A stretch of 64,000 nucleotides of DNA from Hydrogenophaga crassostreae (GCF_001761385.1 NZ_CP017476.1:1291501-1355500), one strand, 5' to 3'; shown: positions 1 to 9,583, counted from the stretch's first letter. Numbers and translations are program-made. The notes: generated by a model not told the origin, from the sequence alone.

Positions 1-1254
1 TACCCGCTTCGGGGCACTTGGCATCGCACGCAACCAGTCCAGCAATTGATTGGCATCGGCGTGGGCGGAAGCCGCGGTGAGTTGCACCACTTCGGCGCGC
101 ACCGGCAGGTCTTGTCCGTGCAAGCGCAGTTGCTTGCTGCCGCTGGCCAGGGTGGCGCCGCGGGTGCCGGGTGCCTGGTAGCCGGTCAGCACGATGACAT
201 TGCGGTGGTCACCCAGGTATTTGGCCAGATGGTGCAGTACACGCCCACCGGTGGCCATGCCGCTGGCCGACAGGATTACCTTGGGCCCGTGCATCAAGGC
301 AATGGCTTTGGATTCATCGGTTGTTCGGGTCATCTTCGCCACCGATTCCATGGCGTGGATCTGAGCGGCATCAAGGCGGTGTTCGCCCATGTGGCGTCCA
401 TAGAGCCCGGTGGTGTGGATGGCCATGGGGCTGTCGAGGTAGACCGGCAGGCTGTGCGGCAAATCTCCGCTCGCTTTCAGCCCTGCAATGGTGTGCAGCA
501 GGGCTTGCGCCCGTCCCACGGCAAATGCGGGCAACACAGCTGTGCCACCCCGCGCCGCACAGCGTTGCAAGGTGGGGCCCAACTCGGCGAATACATCGTC
601 CTTTGGGTGTTCCCGGTTGCCGTAGGTCGATTCGATGACCACGGTATCCGCCGCTGGGGGCGTTTCTGGAGGCAACATCAGGACATCGTCAGGCCGACCC
701 AGATCGCCGGAAAACACGATGCGCCGACCGCCCACTTCAAGCAGGATGCTGGCGGCCCCGAGAATGTGGCCCGCGCCGAAGAACTGCGCCTGCCAACCGG
801 GCAACGGTTCAAAAACACGGCCCATGGCCACCGTGCGAATCTGTTTCAGGCAACGCATGGCGTCGTCTTCGGTGTAGAGCGGCAAGGCGGGTGAGTGCTT
901 GGAGAAACCGTGGCGATTGGCAAAGTCGGCGTCGGCTTCCTGAATATGGCCGCTGTCGGGCAAAAGAATGGCGGCCAGATCTCGGGTGGCTTCCGTGGCC
1001 CAGACCTTGCCGCGAAAACCCTCTTTGGCCAGCAACGGGAGGTAACCGGTGTGATCCAGGTGTGCGTGGGTCAGCAGCACCGCACCAATGTGGTTGGGCA
1101 GCAGCGGCAGTGGATCTCGGTTGCGAAGCCTTAGTTGCTTGTAGCCCTGGAACAGGCCGCAATCGATCATGACGCTCTGGCCCTCGTGTTCGACGAGGTA
1201 TTTGGAGCCAGTCACGGTACCGGCGGCACCGAGGAATCGGATGGAGACAGTCAT
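1..1254 (-). CDS. MBL-fold beta-CASP/RMMBL metallo-hydrolase (partial, C-terminus off window)
   Basis: The frame starts at an ATG (1254) and is still open at base 1, so 418 codons are seen and the C-terminus is missing. Residues 61-68 read LTHAHLDH, the HxHxDH zinc motif of metallo-beta-lactamases. A second motif, VIESTYGNREH, lies near the middle, and SAHAD at residues 396-400 supplies the late histidine of the beta-CASP/RMMBL module. Family members (Ysh1/CPSF73-like) are two-zinc nucleases; bacterial relatives process RNA. The function here is inferred from family only. It is transcribed divergently from the phosphatase gene at 1430. Confidence 0.85.
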   Translation of the reverse strand, partial: MTVSIRFLGAAGTVTGSKYLVEHEGQSVMIDCGLFQGYKQLRLRNRDPLPLLPNHIGAVLLTHAHLDHTGYLPLLAKEGFRGKVWATEATRDLAAILLPDSGHIQEADADFANRHGFSKHSPALPLYTEDDAMRCLKQIRTVAMGRVFEPLPGWQAQFFGAGHILGAASILLEVGGRRIVFSGDLGRPDDVLMLPPETPPAADTVVIESTYGNREHPKDDVFAELGPTLQRCAARGGTAVLPAFAVGRAQALLHTIAGLKASGDLPHSLPVYLDSPMAIHTTGLYGRHMGEHRLDAAQIHAMESVAKMTRTTDESKAIALMHGPKVILSASGMATGGRVLHHLAKYLGDHRNVIVLTGYQAPGTRGATLASGSKQLRLHGQDLPVRAEVVQLTAASAHADANQLLDWLRAMPSAPKRV

Positions 1255-1429
1255 GCGATCCATCTTACCCGTCTGTCTGGCGCGCGCGGGACTCGAGGGG
1301 GCTGGTGTGCGGGCCGGTACCCGGCCAGCCGGGCGCTGTGTGACCCTGCTTTGCCACGCGACGGTCATGCCTTTGACACAGGCCTGCCCAAGAATGCATC
1401 GCTGTTGCAATTCTTCTGGAGTCGTTCAA

Positions 1430-3010
1430 ATGGATCGTCGTCTTTTCCTGGCCCAAGGGGCGTTGGCGGGTGGTGTGGTGGCGGTGCCCGCTGCGCGGGT
1501 GTGGGCGCAGGCCGCTGCGCCAGCCACCATCACACGCGAAGGCATGCGGCCACAGATGCCACACGGTATTCAAAGTGGAGATCCCAAGGCCGATGGCGCC
1601 GTGATCTGGACCCGCAGCGACCGCCCGGCCCGTTTGTGGCTCGACTGGTCGACCACCGCCAGCTTCGCCAATGCGACCCGGGTGCGCGGTCCGCACATGC
1701 TCGAAGACACCGACTTCACCGGGCGTGTGGACCTGAGTGGCTTGCCCGCCGGTCAGGAGATCTTTTACCGGGTGGTTTTGCAGGACCTGCGCAACGAGCG
1801 GGTGCTGTCCGACGCCGTACAGGGTCATCTGCGCTTGCCGCCTGCGGCCATGGGCGGACGCGCCAGCCGGGATGTGCGTTTTGTGTGGAGCGGCGACACC
1901 GCCGGCCAGGGCTGGGGCATCAACGAAGCCTGGGGCGGCATGAAGATCTACGAGCAGATGCGCCAGACCAACCCCGACTTTTTCCTGCACAGCGGCGACA
2001 CGATTTACGCCGATGGCCCGATCAGTGCCGAGGTGAAACTGGCCGACGGCAGTGTGTGGAACAACCTGGTGACCGAAGAGGTGAGCAAGGTGGCGGAAAC
2101 CTTGAACGAATACCGGGGCCGCTACCGCTACAACCTGATGGACGCCAACGTGCGCCGCATGGCCGCCGATGTGCCGCAGATCTGGCAGTGGGACGACCAT
2201 GAGGTCGTCAACAACTATTCGGATTCCAAAGACCTGAGCGGCGATGACCGCTACACGGAAAAAAACGTGCCCTTGCTGGTGGCGCGCGCGACCAAGGCTT
2301 TCCACGAATACGCGCCCATCCGCCGCACCGCCGATGTGGAGTCGGAGCGCGTTTACCGCCACCTGCCCCAAGGCCCGCTGCTGGACCTGTTTGTGGTGGA
2401 CATGCGCAGCTACCGAGGTCCCAACACCGACAACCTGCAAACCGCAGAAAGCGACACCACCACCTTCATGGGACGCCCCCAGCTGGCCTGGCTGCTGGAT
2501 GGCCTGAAGCGCTCGAAGGCGGTCTGGAAAGTGATCGCGGCCGATATGCCGATTGGCCTGCATGTGCCCGATGGCAAGAAGTGGGAAGCCATTGCCAACG
2601 GTGAGGATGGCGCTGCCAAAGGGCGCGAGCTGGAGATCGCGGGCTTGCTGCGCGCCATCAAGCAAGCCGGCATTCAGAACGTGGTCTGGCTGACGGCCGA
2701 CGTGCACTACACCGCCGCCCATTTCTACGACCCGGCCAAGGCGCAGTTCAGCGACTTCGCCCCGTTCTGGGAGTTCGTGTCGGGTCCGCTCAACGCCGGT
2801 GGTTTTGGCCCCAACAAGGTGGACGGCACCTTCGGATTGCAGGTCATGTACCAGAAGGCCCCGGAAGCGCCGAATGCGCCGCCCAGCAGCGGCATGCAGT
2901 TCTTTGGCCAGGTGGACATCGACGCCAGGACGCGCGCCATGACCGTGACCCTGAAGGACATTGCCGGTGCTTCGCTGTACAGCAAGACACTGGCCCCGCA
3001 GCGAACCTGA
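1430..3010 (+). CDS. phoD: Alkaline phosphatase D (PhoD) family, Tat-exported
   Basis: 526 aa. I chose the ATG at 1430 because it begins MDRRLFLAQG, a twin-arginine signal (RRLFL) followed by a hydrophobic stretch and an AWAQ-like cleavage region near residue 27; the frame stays open upstream but that part does not look coding. Metal-binding motifs of the PhoD fold are visible: WSGDTAG (D156), HSGDTIYADGP (D190), QWDDHEVVNNY (254-263) and LTADVHYTAAHF near residue 425. PhoD enzymes are periplasmic Ca/Fe-dependent phosphomonoesterases/diesterases used to scavenge phosphate. CTGGAG just upstream fits a ribosome binding site. No clear Pho box was found, so phosphate control is not shown. Confidence 0.9.
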   Translation: MDRRLFLAQGALAGGVVAVPAARVWAQAAAPATITREGMRPQMPHGIQSGDPKADGAVIWTRSDRPARLWLDWSTTASFANATRVRGPHMLEDTDFTGRVDLSGLPAGQEIFYRVVLQDLRNERVLSDAVQGHLRLPPAAMGGRASRDVRFVWSGDTAGQGWGINEAWGGMKIYEQMRQTNPDFFLHSGDTIYADGPISAEVKLADGSVWNNLVTEEVSKVAETLNEYRGRYRYNLMDANVRRMAADVPQIWQWDDHEVVNNYSDSKDLSGDDRYTEKNVPLLVARATKAFHEYAPIRRTADVESERVYRHLPQGPLLDLFVVDMRSYRGPNTDNLQTAESDTTTFMGRPQLAWLLDGLKRSKAVWKVIAADMPIGLHVPDGKKWEAIANGEDGAAKGRELEIAGLLRAIKQAGIQNVVWLTADVHYTAAHFYDPAKAQFSDFAPFWEFVSGPLNAGGFGPNKVDGTFGLQVMYQKAPEAPNAPPSSGMQFFGQVDIDARTRAMTVTLKDIAGASLYSKTLAPQRT

Positions 3011-3088
3011 GCGAGCCTGGTGGCCGGTTGACAGCGCTATGGTGGGGGCTACAGTGAAGCATCAAGCTTCCCATGGAACACCTTCCGC

Positions 3089-3697
3089 ATGTCCACCGGT
3101 CATTCCCAAGGCGCGCCAGCGCCCAACCTGCCCGCCTTGTTGCGAGAGGTCAGGGCCTGCACGCTTTGCGCCCCGTATTTGCCGCTGGGGCCGCGTCCCG
3201 TGTTGCAAGCCCGCGCAACTTCTCGCATCCTGATCGCAGGCCAGGCGCCGGGGCGCAAGGTGCACGCCAGTGGTGTGCCGTTTGACGACGCCAGCGGCGA
3301 GCGTTTGCGCCGCTGGATGGGCGTGTCGCGCGATACCTTCTACGACCCACAGTGCTGCGCCATCCTGCCCATGGGTTTTTGTTACCCCGGCACGGGGCGA
3401 TCCGGCGATTTGCCTCCGCGACCCGAGTGCGCCCCCACCTGGCGAACCACTTTGCTGGCCGCCATGCCGCAGGTGCAACTGACGCTGGTGATCGGGCAGT
3501 ACGCCATGGCGTACCACTTGCCCCAACACACAGGTACCTTGACCGAGGCCGTGCAGGACTGGCGCTCTTATGGTCCGGGGCTGATGCCGCTGCCGCACCC
3601 GAGCCCGCGCAACAACGGCTGGATCAAGCACAACCCCTGGTTTGACGTGGAGCTGTTGCCGGTGTTGCGAGCGCGGGTCGCTGCTGTGCTGGGTTGA
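3089..3697 (+). CDS. Uracil-DNA glycosylase family protein
   Basis: 202 aa of the UDG superfamily (COG1573-like). GQAPGRKVHASG at 51-62 matches the motif A loop that holds the water-activating region, and HPSPRN at 170-175 matches the DNA-intercalation/H-loop motif. A CxxC pair (C24, C27) plus later cysteines (C89, C90, C98, C114) could bind an iron-sulfur cluster as in family 4 enzymes, but the spacing is not classic. Expected role: removal of uracil or another damaged base from DNA. Subfamily and substrate are unclear. The gene follows phoD on the same strand after 78 bases. Confidence 0.75.
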   Translation: MSTGHSQGAPAPNLPALLREVRACTLCAPYLPLGPRPVLQARATSRILIAGQAPGRKVHASGVPFDDASGERLRRWMGVSRDTFYDPQCCAILPMGFCYPGTGRSGDLPPRPECAPTWRTTLLAAMPQVQLTLVIGQYAMAYHLPQHTGTLTEAVQDWRSYGPGLMPLPHPSPRNNGWIKHNPWFDVELLPVLRARVAAVLG

Positions 3698-3717
3698 CAC
3701 GGGGCGGCGGGCGCCGG

Positions 3718-4959
3718 TCAGTGAACCGGGCTGGTGAGCGCTTTCGCCCGGGGGCGCCACACGCGGGTCAACCAGGCGGCCAGTGCCGTGGCCGTGGCCA
3801 GGGCCACCACGCCGTTCCAGCCCACCGCGGCGAGCAACAGGCTGCCCAGCGCGGCACCGGCAGCCATGCCGAGGAACATGCCCACGAACAGCACGGCGTT
3901 GAGGCGGCTGCGGGCCGAAGGGTCGATGCTGTAGACGATGGTCTGGTGGGCGATCAGTGTGGCCTGTACGCCAAGATCGAAGCCGACGGCGCAGACCGCC
4001 AGCAGGATCAGTTGAGCATGTGGCGCCATCAGTGGCGTCAATGCCATGGCCGCGAAAAAGCACATGGCCAGCGCTGCGCCGATCCGTGTGACCCATTCGG
4101 GGCCACGCCGGTCGGCCATGCGCCCGGCCAACGGTGCGGCCAATGCCCCGGCGGCGCCCGCGAGGCCGAAGGCACCGGCGGCGGCGCTGCCGAGGTGGAA
4201 GGGTTCGCCGTGCAGCATGACGGCAAGGGTTGACCAGAAGGCGCTGAAGCCGATTGAAAGCAGGCCCTGTGCCAGCGTGGCGCGGCGCAACTGGCCGTGA
4301 CGTTGCCAGAGCTGTGCCAGGCTGCCCAGCAGGGCGCGGTAGGGCAGTTCTGTGGTCGGTCGAAACCCGGGCAGGCCACGCCAGGCAGCGATGCCGATCA
4401 AGGCAATGCTCAGCGCCGCGAGCGCAAACATGGCGCGCCAGCCGAGGTGGGCCGCAACGAAGCCGCTGACCACGCGAGACAAAAGAATGCCCAGCAGCAA
4501 CCCGGTCATGACCGTGCCCACAGTCTTTCCACGGTGTGCTTCAGGGGCCAGCGTGGCGGCGGCAGGAATGATGTCTTGCGCGAGGGTGGCGAGCACACCA
4601 ATGGCCAGGCTGGCGGCCAGCAGCACGCCCATTGTTGGGGCGAGCGCGGCCGCCATCAGAGCGACGACCAGGGCCGCGGCCTTGGCCAGGATGATGCGGC
4701 GGCGGTCGTAGCGGTCGCCCAGCGGGGCCAGCAGCAGGATGCCCAGCGCATAGCCCAGCTGGGTGAGCGTTGGCACCAGGCCCACGCTGCGGGGGGTGGC
4801 GCCGATGTCGGCCCCCAGTTCCCCGAGCATGGGTTGGCTGTAATACAGCGCGGCGACCGCCAGCCCGGCGCCGCTGGCGAGCAGGAGCACCAGCGAAGCG
4901 GGCATCGAAGCACCCGGCGCTGGCGTGATGACATCATTCGCTAATTGCATGTGTTTCAT
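3718..4959 (-). CDS. MFS transporter (drug/sugar efflux type)
   Basis: 413 aa with twelve predicted hydrophobic segments. After TM2 the sequence LAPLGDRYDRRRII is the MFS loop 2-3 signature, and GRMADRRGP is its repeat in the second half. I chose the start at 4959 (MKHMQLAND) because AGGG lies about 8 bases upstream; an open extension to 5037 is not hydrophobic and looks non-coding. It is divergent from the LysR gene at 5056, with less than 100 bases between them, so the LysR protein is the probable regulator. Substrate unknown. Confidence 0.85.
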   Translation of the reverse strand: MKHMQLANDVITPAPGASMPASLVLLLASGAGLAVAALYYSQPMLGELGADIGATPRSVGLVPTLTQLGYALGILLLAPLGDRYDRRRIILAKAAALVVALMAAALAPTMGVLLAASLAIGVLATLAQDIIPAAATLAPEAHRGKTVGTVMTGLLLGILLSRVVSGFVAAHLGWRAMFALAALSIALIGIAAWRGLPGFRPTTELPYRALLGSLAQLWQRHGQLRRATLAQGLLSIGFSAFWSTLAVMLHGEPFHLGSAAAGAFGLAGAAGALAAPLAGRMADRRGPEWVTRIGAALAMCFFAAMALTPLMAPHAQLILLAVCAVGFDLGVQATLIAHQTIVYSIDPSARSRLNAVLFVGMFLGMAAGAALGSLLLAAVGWNGVVALATATALAAWLTRVWRPRAKALTSPVH

Positions 4960-5055
4960 GGTGTTTACCCTGTGTTTTATAGCGATTCGGAGTCTGATCC
5001 GCTTGTTTGTCGCTGGGTAGTGCCACGCGTTGCACATTTGTTATACGCTTGGCGC

Positions 5056-6009
5056 ATGACGGAGTCTTCGCCCCATCACCGCAACCCTGCTGAGTCCCTG
5101 GTGGGCTCGGGGGATCGCCTGCAGTTGATGGCGACCTTTGTGCGCATCGTTGAAGCCGGCAGCCTGTCGGCCGCGGCGGCCCAGATGCAGACCACCCAGC
5201 CCACGATCAGCCGGCGATTGCAGGCGCTGGAGCGCTCGCTGGGTGTGCCTCTGCTGCAGCGCTCCACCCATGTCATGCGTCTCACGCTGGACGGTGAGCG
5301 CTGCTATGAGCGGGCCAAGGAGTTGCTGTCGAACTGGGCGGCGTTCGAGGCCGATCTGCGCGGTGCGCAGGAAGAGCCTGAAGGGCTGCTGCGCGTTACC
5401 GTGCCGCACGCTTTCGGGCAGGAGAAGTTTGTTGGACCGCTGGCTGCGTTTCTGCGTGCCCATCCGCGCGTGTCGGTGGAGTGGCTGCTGCGCGACGAGG
5501 TGCGCGACTTCATTGCCGAGGGCGTGGACTGTGCGATCCAGGTCGGCGAGCCGACCGATCCCTCGGTGGTGGCGATCAAGCTCTCGGCGGTGCCACGCAT
5601 CCTGGTGGCCGCGCCTTCGGTGTTGTCGGGCAGAGAGGTGCCGCAGGACACCGCTGATCTTCAGGCGCTGCCCTGGCTGGCGCTGCGCACCTACTACCGC
5701 AACGAGATCACATTGACCCATCTGGAGAGCGGCGAGACCCGGCGCATCGCCTTGCGCCCAGTGGTCAGCACCGACAGCCTCTATGCGCTGCGCAGTGCCG
5801 CCCTGCATGGCCTGGGTGTCGCCGTGGGCTCTCGCTGGATGCTGGCCGATGATCTGGCCGCAGGACGCTTGCTGCACCTGGCGCCGCAATGGCGGGCGGC
5901 GCCGTTACCGGTGTACCTGATTTATCCGCGCGCACGGTTTTACCCATCCCGCCTGTTGCGTTTTGTGGCCACGATGCGTGAGGCGATTCCGCTCACCATA
6001 GAGAACTGA
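5056..6009 (+). CDS. LysR-family transcriptional regulator
   Basis: 317 aa. The N-terminal winged helix-turn-helix spans about residues 17-75, with AAAAQMQTTQPTISRRLQAL as recognition region, followed by the periplasmic-binding-like effector domain. The start at 5056 (MTESSPHH) places a short leader before the HTH; the frame is open further upstream into the divergent promoter. It sits head to head with the MFS gene, the usual LysR arrangement, so it probably controls that exporter and itself. Confidence 0.9.
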   Translation: MTESSPHHRNPAESLVGSGDRLQLMATFVRIVEAGSLSAAAAQMQTTQPTISRRLQALERSLGVPLLQRSTHVMRLTLDGERCYERAKELLSNWAAFEADLRGAQEEPEGLLRVTVPHAFGQEKFVGPLAAFLRAHPRVSVEWLLRDEVRDFIAEGVDCAIQVGEPTDPSVVAIKLSAVPRILVAAPSVLSGREVPQDTADLQALPWLALRTYYRNEITLTHLESGETRRIALRPVVSTDSLYALRSAALHGLGVAVGSRWMLADDLAAGRLLHLAPQWRAAPLPVYLIYPRARFYPSRLLRFVATMREAIPLTIEN

Positions 6010-6039
6010 CGGCGGGGCGATCGGCCTCTGAGGCTGCTT

Positions 6040-6810
6040 TCAGCGCCGAATGCGGTGACCGGTCTTGAAGACCCACCAGACCACGCCCAGGCACATCGCC
6101 ATGAAGCCCAGCGTCATGCCCACGCTCACGCCGATGTGCACATCGGCTTCGCCGTAGAAAGCCCAGCGCAGGCCGCTGATGAGGTAGACCACCGGATTGA
6201 ACAGCGACACGGTTTGCCAGATCGGCGGCAGCATGTTGATGCTGTAAAACGCACCGCCCAGAAAGGTCAGCGGCGTCACGACCAGCAGCGGAATCACTTG
6301 CAGTTTCTGAAAGCTGTCGGCCCACAGGCCGATGATGAAACCGAACAGGCAGAAGGTGATGGCGGTGAGGATCATGAAGGCGACCATCCATACCGGGTGC
6401 TGAATTTCGTAGGACACGAACGCCCGCGAAGTGAGCAGGATCAGCAGACCCAGCATCAGCGATTTGGTGGCCGCAGCACCCACATAACCCAGCAGCACCT
6501 CGACCCAGTTCACCGGAGCCGACAGCAATTCGTAAATGGTGCCCGACCACTTGGGCATGTAGATGCCGAAGGCCGAATTCGAAATGCTCTCGCTGAGCAA
6601 CGACAGCATGAGCAGGCCGGGGATGATGAAAGCGCCGTAGCTCACGCCGCCGATGTCGCCCATGCGCGAACCGATGGCCGATCCGAAGACGATGAAGTAC
6701 AACGAAGTCGACAACACGGGCGCGATGATGCTTTGCGCCAGGGTGCGGAATGTTCGGTTCATCTCGAACATGTAGATGGCACGGATGCCGTGGATGTTGA
6801 GGCCCATCAT
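6040..6810 (-). CDS. ABC-2 type transporter permease
   Basis: 256 aa with about six membrane segments. The ABC-2 signature region is visible in PLTFLGGAFYSINMLP near residues 180-195 and the family type is that of E. coli YadH. The ATG (6810-6808) overlaps the stop of the ATPase gene as ATGA, so the two are translationally coupled and form one exporter (a half transporter plus ATPase). The transported compound is unknown; YadGH-like systems are often linked to polysaccharide or antibiotic export by similarity alone. Confidence 0.88.
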   Translation of the reverse strand: MMGLNIHGIRAIYMFEMNRTFRTLAQSIIAPVLSTSLYFIVFGSAIGSRMGDIGGVSYGAFIIPGLLMLSLLSESISNSAFGIYMPKWSGTIYELLSAPVNWVEVLLGYVGAAATKSLMLGLLILLTSRAFVSYEIQHPVWMVAFMILTAITFCLFGFIIGLWADSFQKLQVIPLLVVTPLTFLGGAFYSINMLPPIWQTVSLFNPVVYLISGLRWAFYGEADVHIGVSVGMTLGFMAMCLGVVWWVFKTGHRIRR

Positions 6811-7784
6811 GATTGCGCTTCTTTCTGGTCACGGCTTTTGTCATTGACCAGGCTGACGAAAATTTCTTCGAGCGAGCTTTCGCTGGAGTGCAGGTCTTTG
6901 AAGTCGATACCGTGCTCGGCCAGCGCACGCAGCAATGCGGCGATGCCCGTGTCTTCTTTCTGGGTGTCGAAGGTGTAAACCAGGGCGTTGCCTTCGTTCG
7001 TGATCTCGAGCGGCCAGGCCGCAAGCCCCGCGGGCAGCGTGGCCATGGGCTGTTGCAGCGTGAGGGTGAGCTGCTTTTTGCCCAGTTTGCGCATCAGCAC
7101 ATCTTTGTCTTCCACGAGGATCAGCTCGCCTTTGCGGATCACGCCGATGCGGTCGGCCATGTCTTCGGCCTCTTCGATGTAGTGGGTGGTGAGGATGATC
7201 GTGGTGCCCGCGTCGCGCAGCTCGCGCACCAGTCGCCACATGTCGTGGCGCAGCTCCACGTCCACGCCGGCACTGGGTTCGTCCAGGAACAGGATTTTGG
7301 GTTCGTGGGACAGCGCCTTGGCGATCAGTACGCGGCGCTTCATGCCACCCGAAAGCGTCATGATCTTGTTGTCCTTTTTGTCCCAGAGCGAAAGGCTTTT
7401 GAGGATCTTCTCGATATAGGTGGGGTTGGGCGCCTTGCCGAACAGGCCTCGGCTGAAGTTCACCGTGGCCCACACGGTTTCAAACGAATCGGTGTGCAAC
7501 TCCTGGGGCACCAGTCCAATGGTGGCGCGCGCAGCGCGGTAGTCGCTCACGATGTTGTGGCCATCGGCGATCACCGTGCCTTCGGTGGCATTGGTCATGC
7601 CGCAAATCAGGCTGATCAGCGTGGTTTTTCCCGCGCCGTTGGGACCGAGCAGGGCGAAAATTTCACCGCGGCGAATATCCAGGTTGACGTGCTTGAGCGC
7701 CTGGAAGCCGCCAGCGTAAATTTTGCTGACACCGCGCACGCTGACGATGGCGTCGGATGGAGGCGCCGAATGAGAAGAATGCAT
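6807..7784 (-). CDS. ABC transporter ATP-binding protein (YadG-like)
   Basis: About 325 aa. Walker A GPNGAGKTT at residues 47-55, signature LSGGMKRRV, Walker B ILFLDEPSAGVD and the H-loop TTHYIEEAE are all intact. A C-terminal extension of about 90 residues follows the ATPase core, as in exporters of the ABC-2 class. The start at 7784 (MHSSHSAPP) is a choice; a second in-frame start at 7817 adds 11 residues and neither has a strong ribosome binding site. Partner of the permease at 6040. Confidence 0.88.
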   Translation of the reverse strand: MHSSHSAPPSDAIVSVRGVSKIYAGGFQALKHVNLDIRRGEIFALLGPNGAGKTTLISLICGMTNATEGTVIADGHNIVSDYRAARATIGLVPQELHTDSFETVWATVNFSRGLFGKAPNPTYIEKILKSLSLWDKKDNKIMTLSGGMKRRVLIAKALSHEPKILFLDEPSAGVDVELRHDMWRLVRELRDAGTTIILTTHYIEEAEDMADRIGVIRKGELILVEDKDVLMRKLGKKQLTLTLQQPMATLPAGLAAWPLEITNEGNALVYTFDTQKEDTGIAALLRALAEHGIDFKDLHSSESSLEEIFVSLVNDKSRDQKEAQS

Positions 7785-7850
7785 TGGGAGGGTTTTAGTG
7801 GGACGACACCGTTCCATTGTCGGACAGATCGAAATTTATTTCAGAGATGG

Positions 7851-7877
7851 TGTCGATTGGCCCGCCGCGCAGACGTT
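7851..7877 (+). promoter_or_regulatory. Candidate ECF-type promoter before the YCII/sigma pair
   Basis: TGTCGA (7851-7856) and CGTT (7874-7877) are separated by 17 bases, a spacing typical of ECF sigma promoters. As I recall, ECF42-group sigma factors recognise a TGTCGA-type -35. The site lies 66 bases before the YCII gene and could allow autoregulation. It is a short motif and unproven. Confidence 0.4.
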
Positions 7878-7942
7878 ATGTCCATGAAAGCGCTGTGCTT
7901 TTAACCCGCACTACCATGTGCAGAACACCGAGGACATTGACC

Positions 7943-8296
7943 ATGCAATACACGTTCCTGCTTTATTCCAACCCTGCCGATATGGCTCATCTCACACCCG
8001 CTGACTGGGCTCGCGAAAAGGAGGTTTACGGAGCCTACATCGGGGCTTTGAAAGAGGCAGGCGTGTTCGTTTCGACCGATTGGCTACAACCGGTTCAAAC
8101 TGCGACCACACTCAGTCTGGAGAACGGACAGCGGCGCGTGCAAGATGGTCCCTTTGCAGAAACACGCGAATGCCTGGGCGGTTTTTTCGTGGTCGAGGTG
8201 CCCCATCTGGATGCGGCCATGGCCTGGGCCGAGAAGTGTCCGGCCATGCGCTACGGCAAGGTGGAGATCCGCGCTTCGGCCATGGGCGCTGCGTGA
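7943..8296 (+). CDS. YCII-related (DGPF-domain) protein
   Basis: 117 aa with the YCII/DGPF hallmark: RVQDGPFAETRECLGGFFVV near residues 69-88, in which DGPF and the following E/G residues form the domain core. These small alpha/beta proteins resemble muconolactone isomerase and have no settled activity. The stop overlaps the GTG of the next gene (GTGA at 8293-8296), so it is co-translated with the sigma factor. This pairing is the known genomic context of ECF42 sigma factors. Confidence 0.9.
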   Translation: MQYTFLLYSNPADMAHLTPADWAREKEVYGAYIGALKEAGVFVSTDWLQPVQTATTLSLENGQRRVQDGPFAETRECLGGFFVVEVPHLDAAMAWAEKCPAMRYGKVEIRASAMGAA

Positions 8297-9516
8297 ATCA
8301 TTCAGGGCTTGGGCCCCGGGAGCGCGCAGCCGAGGTGGCGCGCGCTTCCTATGGCCGATTGCTGGCCATTCTGGCGTCGCGTTGCGGCGATATTGCGGCC
8401 GCAGAAGACACCCTGGCCGAGGCGTTCTTGCGTGCGCTGGAAACCTGGCCTGTCAATGGGGTACCGCCCAATCCCGAGGCCTGGCTGATCACGGTGGCAC
8501 GCAACAAAGGCATCGATGGACTTCGGCAACCATCGCGTTCGATGCGGAGTGCCGTGGAAGAATTGCCCGACATTGCCATTGAAGACGCCGATCCGCAGGC
8601 CATTCCCGATCAGCGGCTGGCCCTGATGTTTGTCTGCGCCCATCCAGCGATCGATGCGGGTGTGCACACCCCCCTGATGCTGCAAACCGTGTTGGGTTTT
8701 GAGGCGGCGGACATCGGGCGCGCTTTTCTGATCTCCCCTGCGGCAATGGCGCAGCGTCTGGTGCGCGCCAAAAACAAGATTCGCGACAGCGGTATCGTTT
8801 TTGAAATACCCGAACGCGCCGAGATGCCCGAGCGCCTTCGATCCGTGCTGGAGGCCGTGTATGGGGCATACGCCATGCACTGGCAAGCAGAAGATGACCC
8901 ACAGGACATGTCGGGTGAGGCCTTGTTTTTGGCGCGTCTGTTGGCCGGGCTGATGCCGCAGGAGCCGGAGGTTCTGGGTCTGGTGGCCTTGCTCGCTTTC
9001 AGCCATGCGCGCCGATCGGCGCGCGCTCATCAAGGCGTTTTTGTGCCGCTTGACCAGCAAGATGTGGCGTTGTGGGACCCCGGGCTCTTGCTGGAGGCTG
9101 ACGCATGGCTGCGGCGCGCGTCGTTGCTAAAGCGCATAGGGCGTTTCCAGCTGGAGGCCGCCATTCAATCGGTGCATGCGCGGCGGGCGGTCATTGGCCA
9201 GACCGACTGGCCGGCGATTTTGCACCTATACGAAGGGCTGTGTCAGGCCTGGCCAACCTTGGGCGCGTCATTGGGGCGGGTTGCGGCTTTGGGACATGTA
9301 TTGGGTCCACTGGCTGCGCTGAAGGCCCTGGATGCCCTGGGTGGAGAAACAACAATCGGGTTTCAACCCGCCTGTGCAACGAGGGCCCATTGGTTGGCCC
9401 AGCTGGGGCGTCTGGATGAAGCCCGTGCAGCGTACGGCCAGGCCATTGCGCTCACAACCCAGCTCGCAGTGCGCAAATGGCTGGAGCAGCAACGTGATGC
9501 GCTGGCTTCGTCTTGA
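8293..9516 (+). CDS. ECF RNA polymerase sigma factor with C-terminal TPR-like domain (ECF42/COG4941 type)
   Basis: 407 aa from a GTG at 8293 that overlaps the YCII stop. Residues 1-170 hold sigma region 2 (AEDTLAEAFLRALETWPVNG, PNPEAWLITVARNKGIDGLR) and region 4. The remaining 230 residues are helical and repeat-like (LYEGLCQAWPTLGASL, then a helix near the end with GRLDEARAAYGQAIAL), the TPR-like extension typical of this group. No anti-sigma gene is adjacent, which fits a group thought to be controlled by its own C-terminal domain. Target genes probably include its own operon. Confidence 0.88.
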   Translation: MNHSGLGPRERAAEVARASYGRLLAILASRCGDIAAAEDTLAEAFLRALETWPVNGVPPNPEAWLITVARNKGIDGLRQPSRSMRSAVEELPDIAIEDADPQAIPDQRLALMFVCAHPAIDAGVHTPLMLQTVLGFEAADIGRAFLISPAAMAQRLVRAKNKIRDSGIVFEIPERAEMPERLRSVLEAVYGAYAMHWQAEDDPQDMSGEALFLARLLAGLMPQEPEVLGLVALLAFSHARRSARAHQGVFVPLDQQDVALWDPGLLLEADAWLRRASLLKRIGRFQLEAAIQSVHARRAVIGQTDWPAILHLYEGLCQAWPTLGASLGRVAALGHVLGPLAALKALDALGGETTIGFQPACATRAHWLAQLGRLDEARAAYGQAIALTTQLAVRKWLEQQRDALASS

Positions 9517-9583
9517 TCGTTGCGGAAGTGTGATTCAAGCAGCCTTCACGGCATGGCGCAGGCCATGGCCAGGGCTGGATTGT

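Noticed and set aside
1255..1429. Possible Pho box before the PhoD gene
   Set aside because: CTGTGTGACC and GGTCATG-like pieces are present but do not form the 11-base direct repeats of a Pho box.
1265..2722. 485-codon open frame on the minus strand
   Set aside because: Antisense shadow of the PhoD gene, whose metal motifs and Tat signal are clear.
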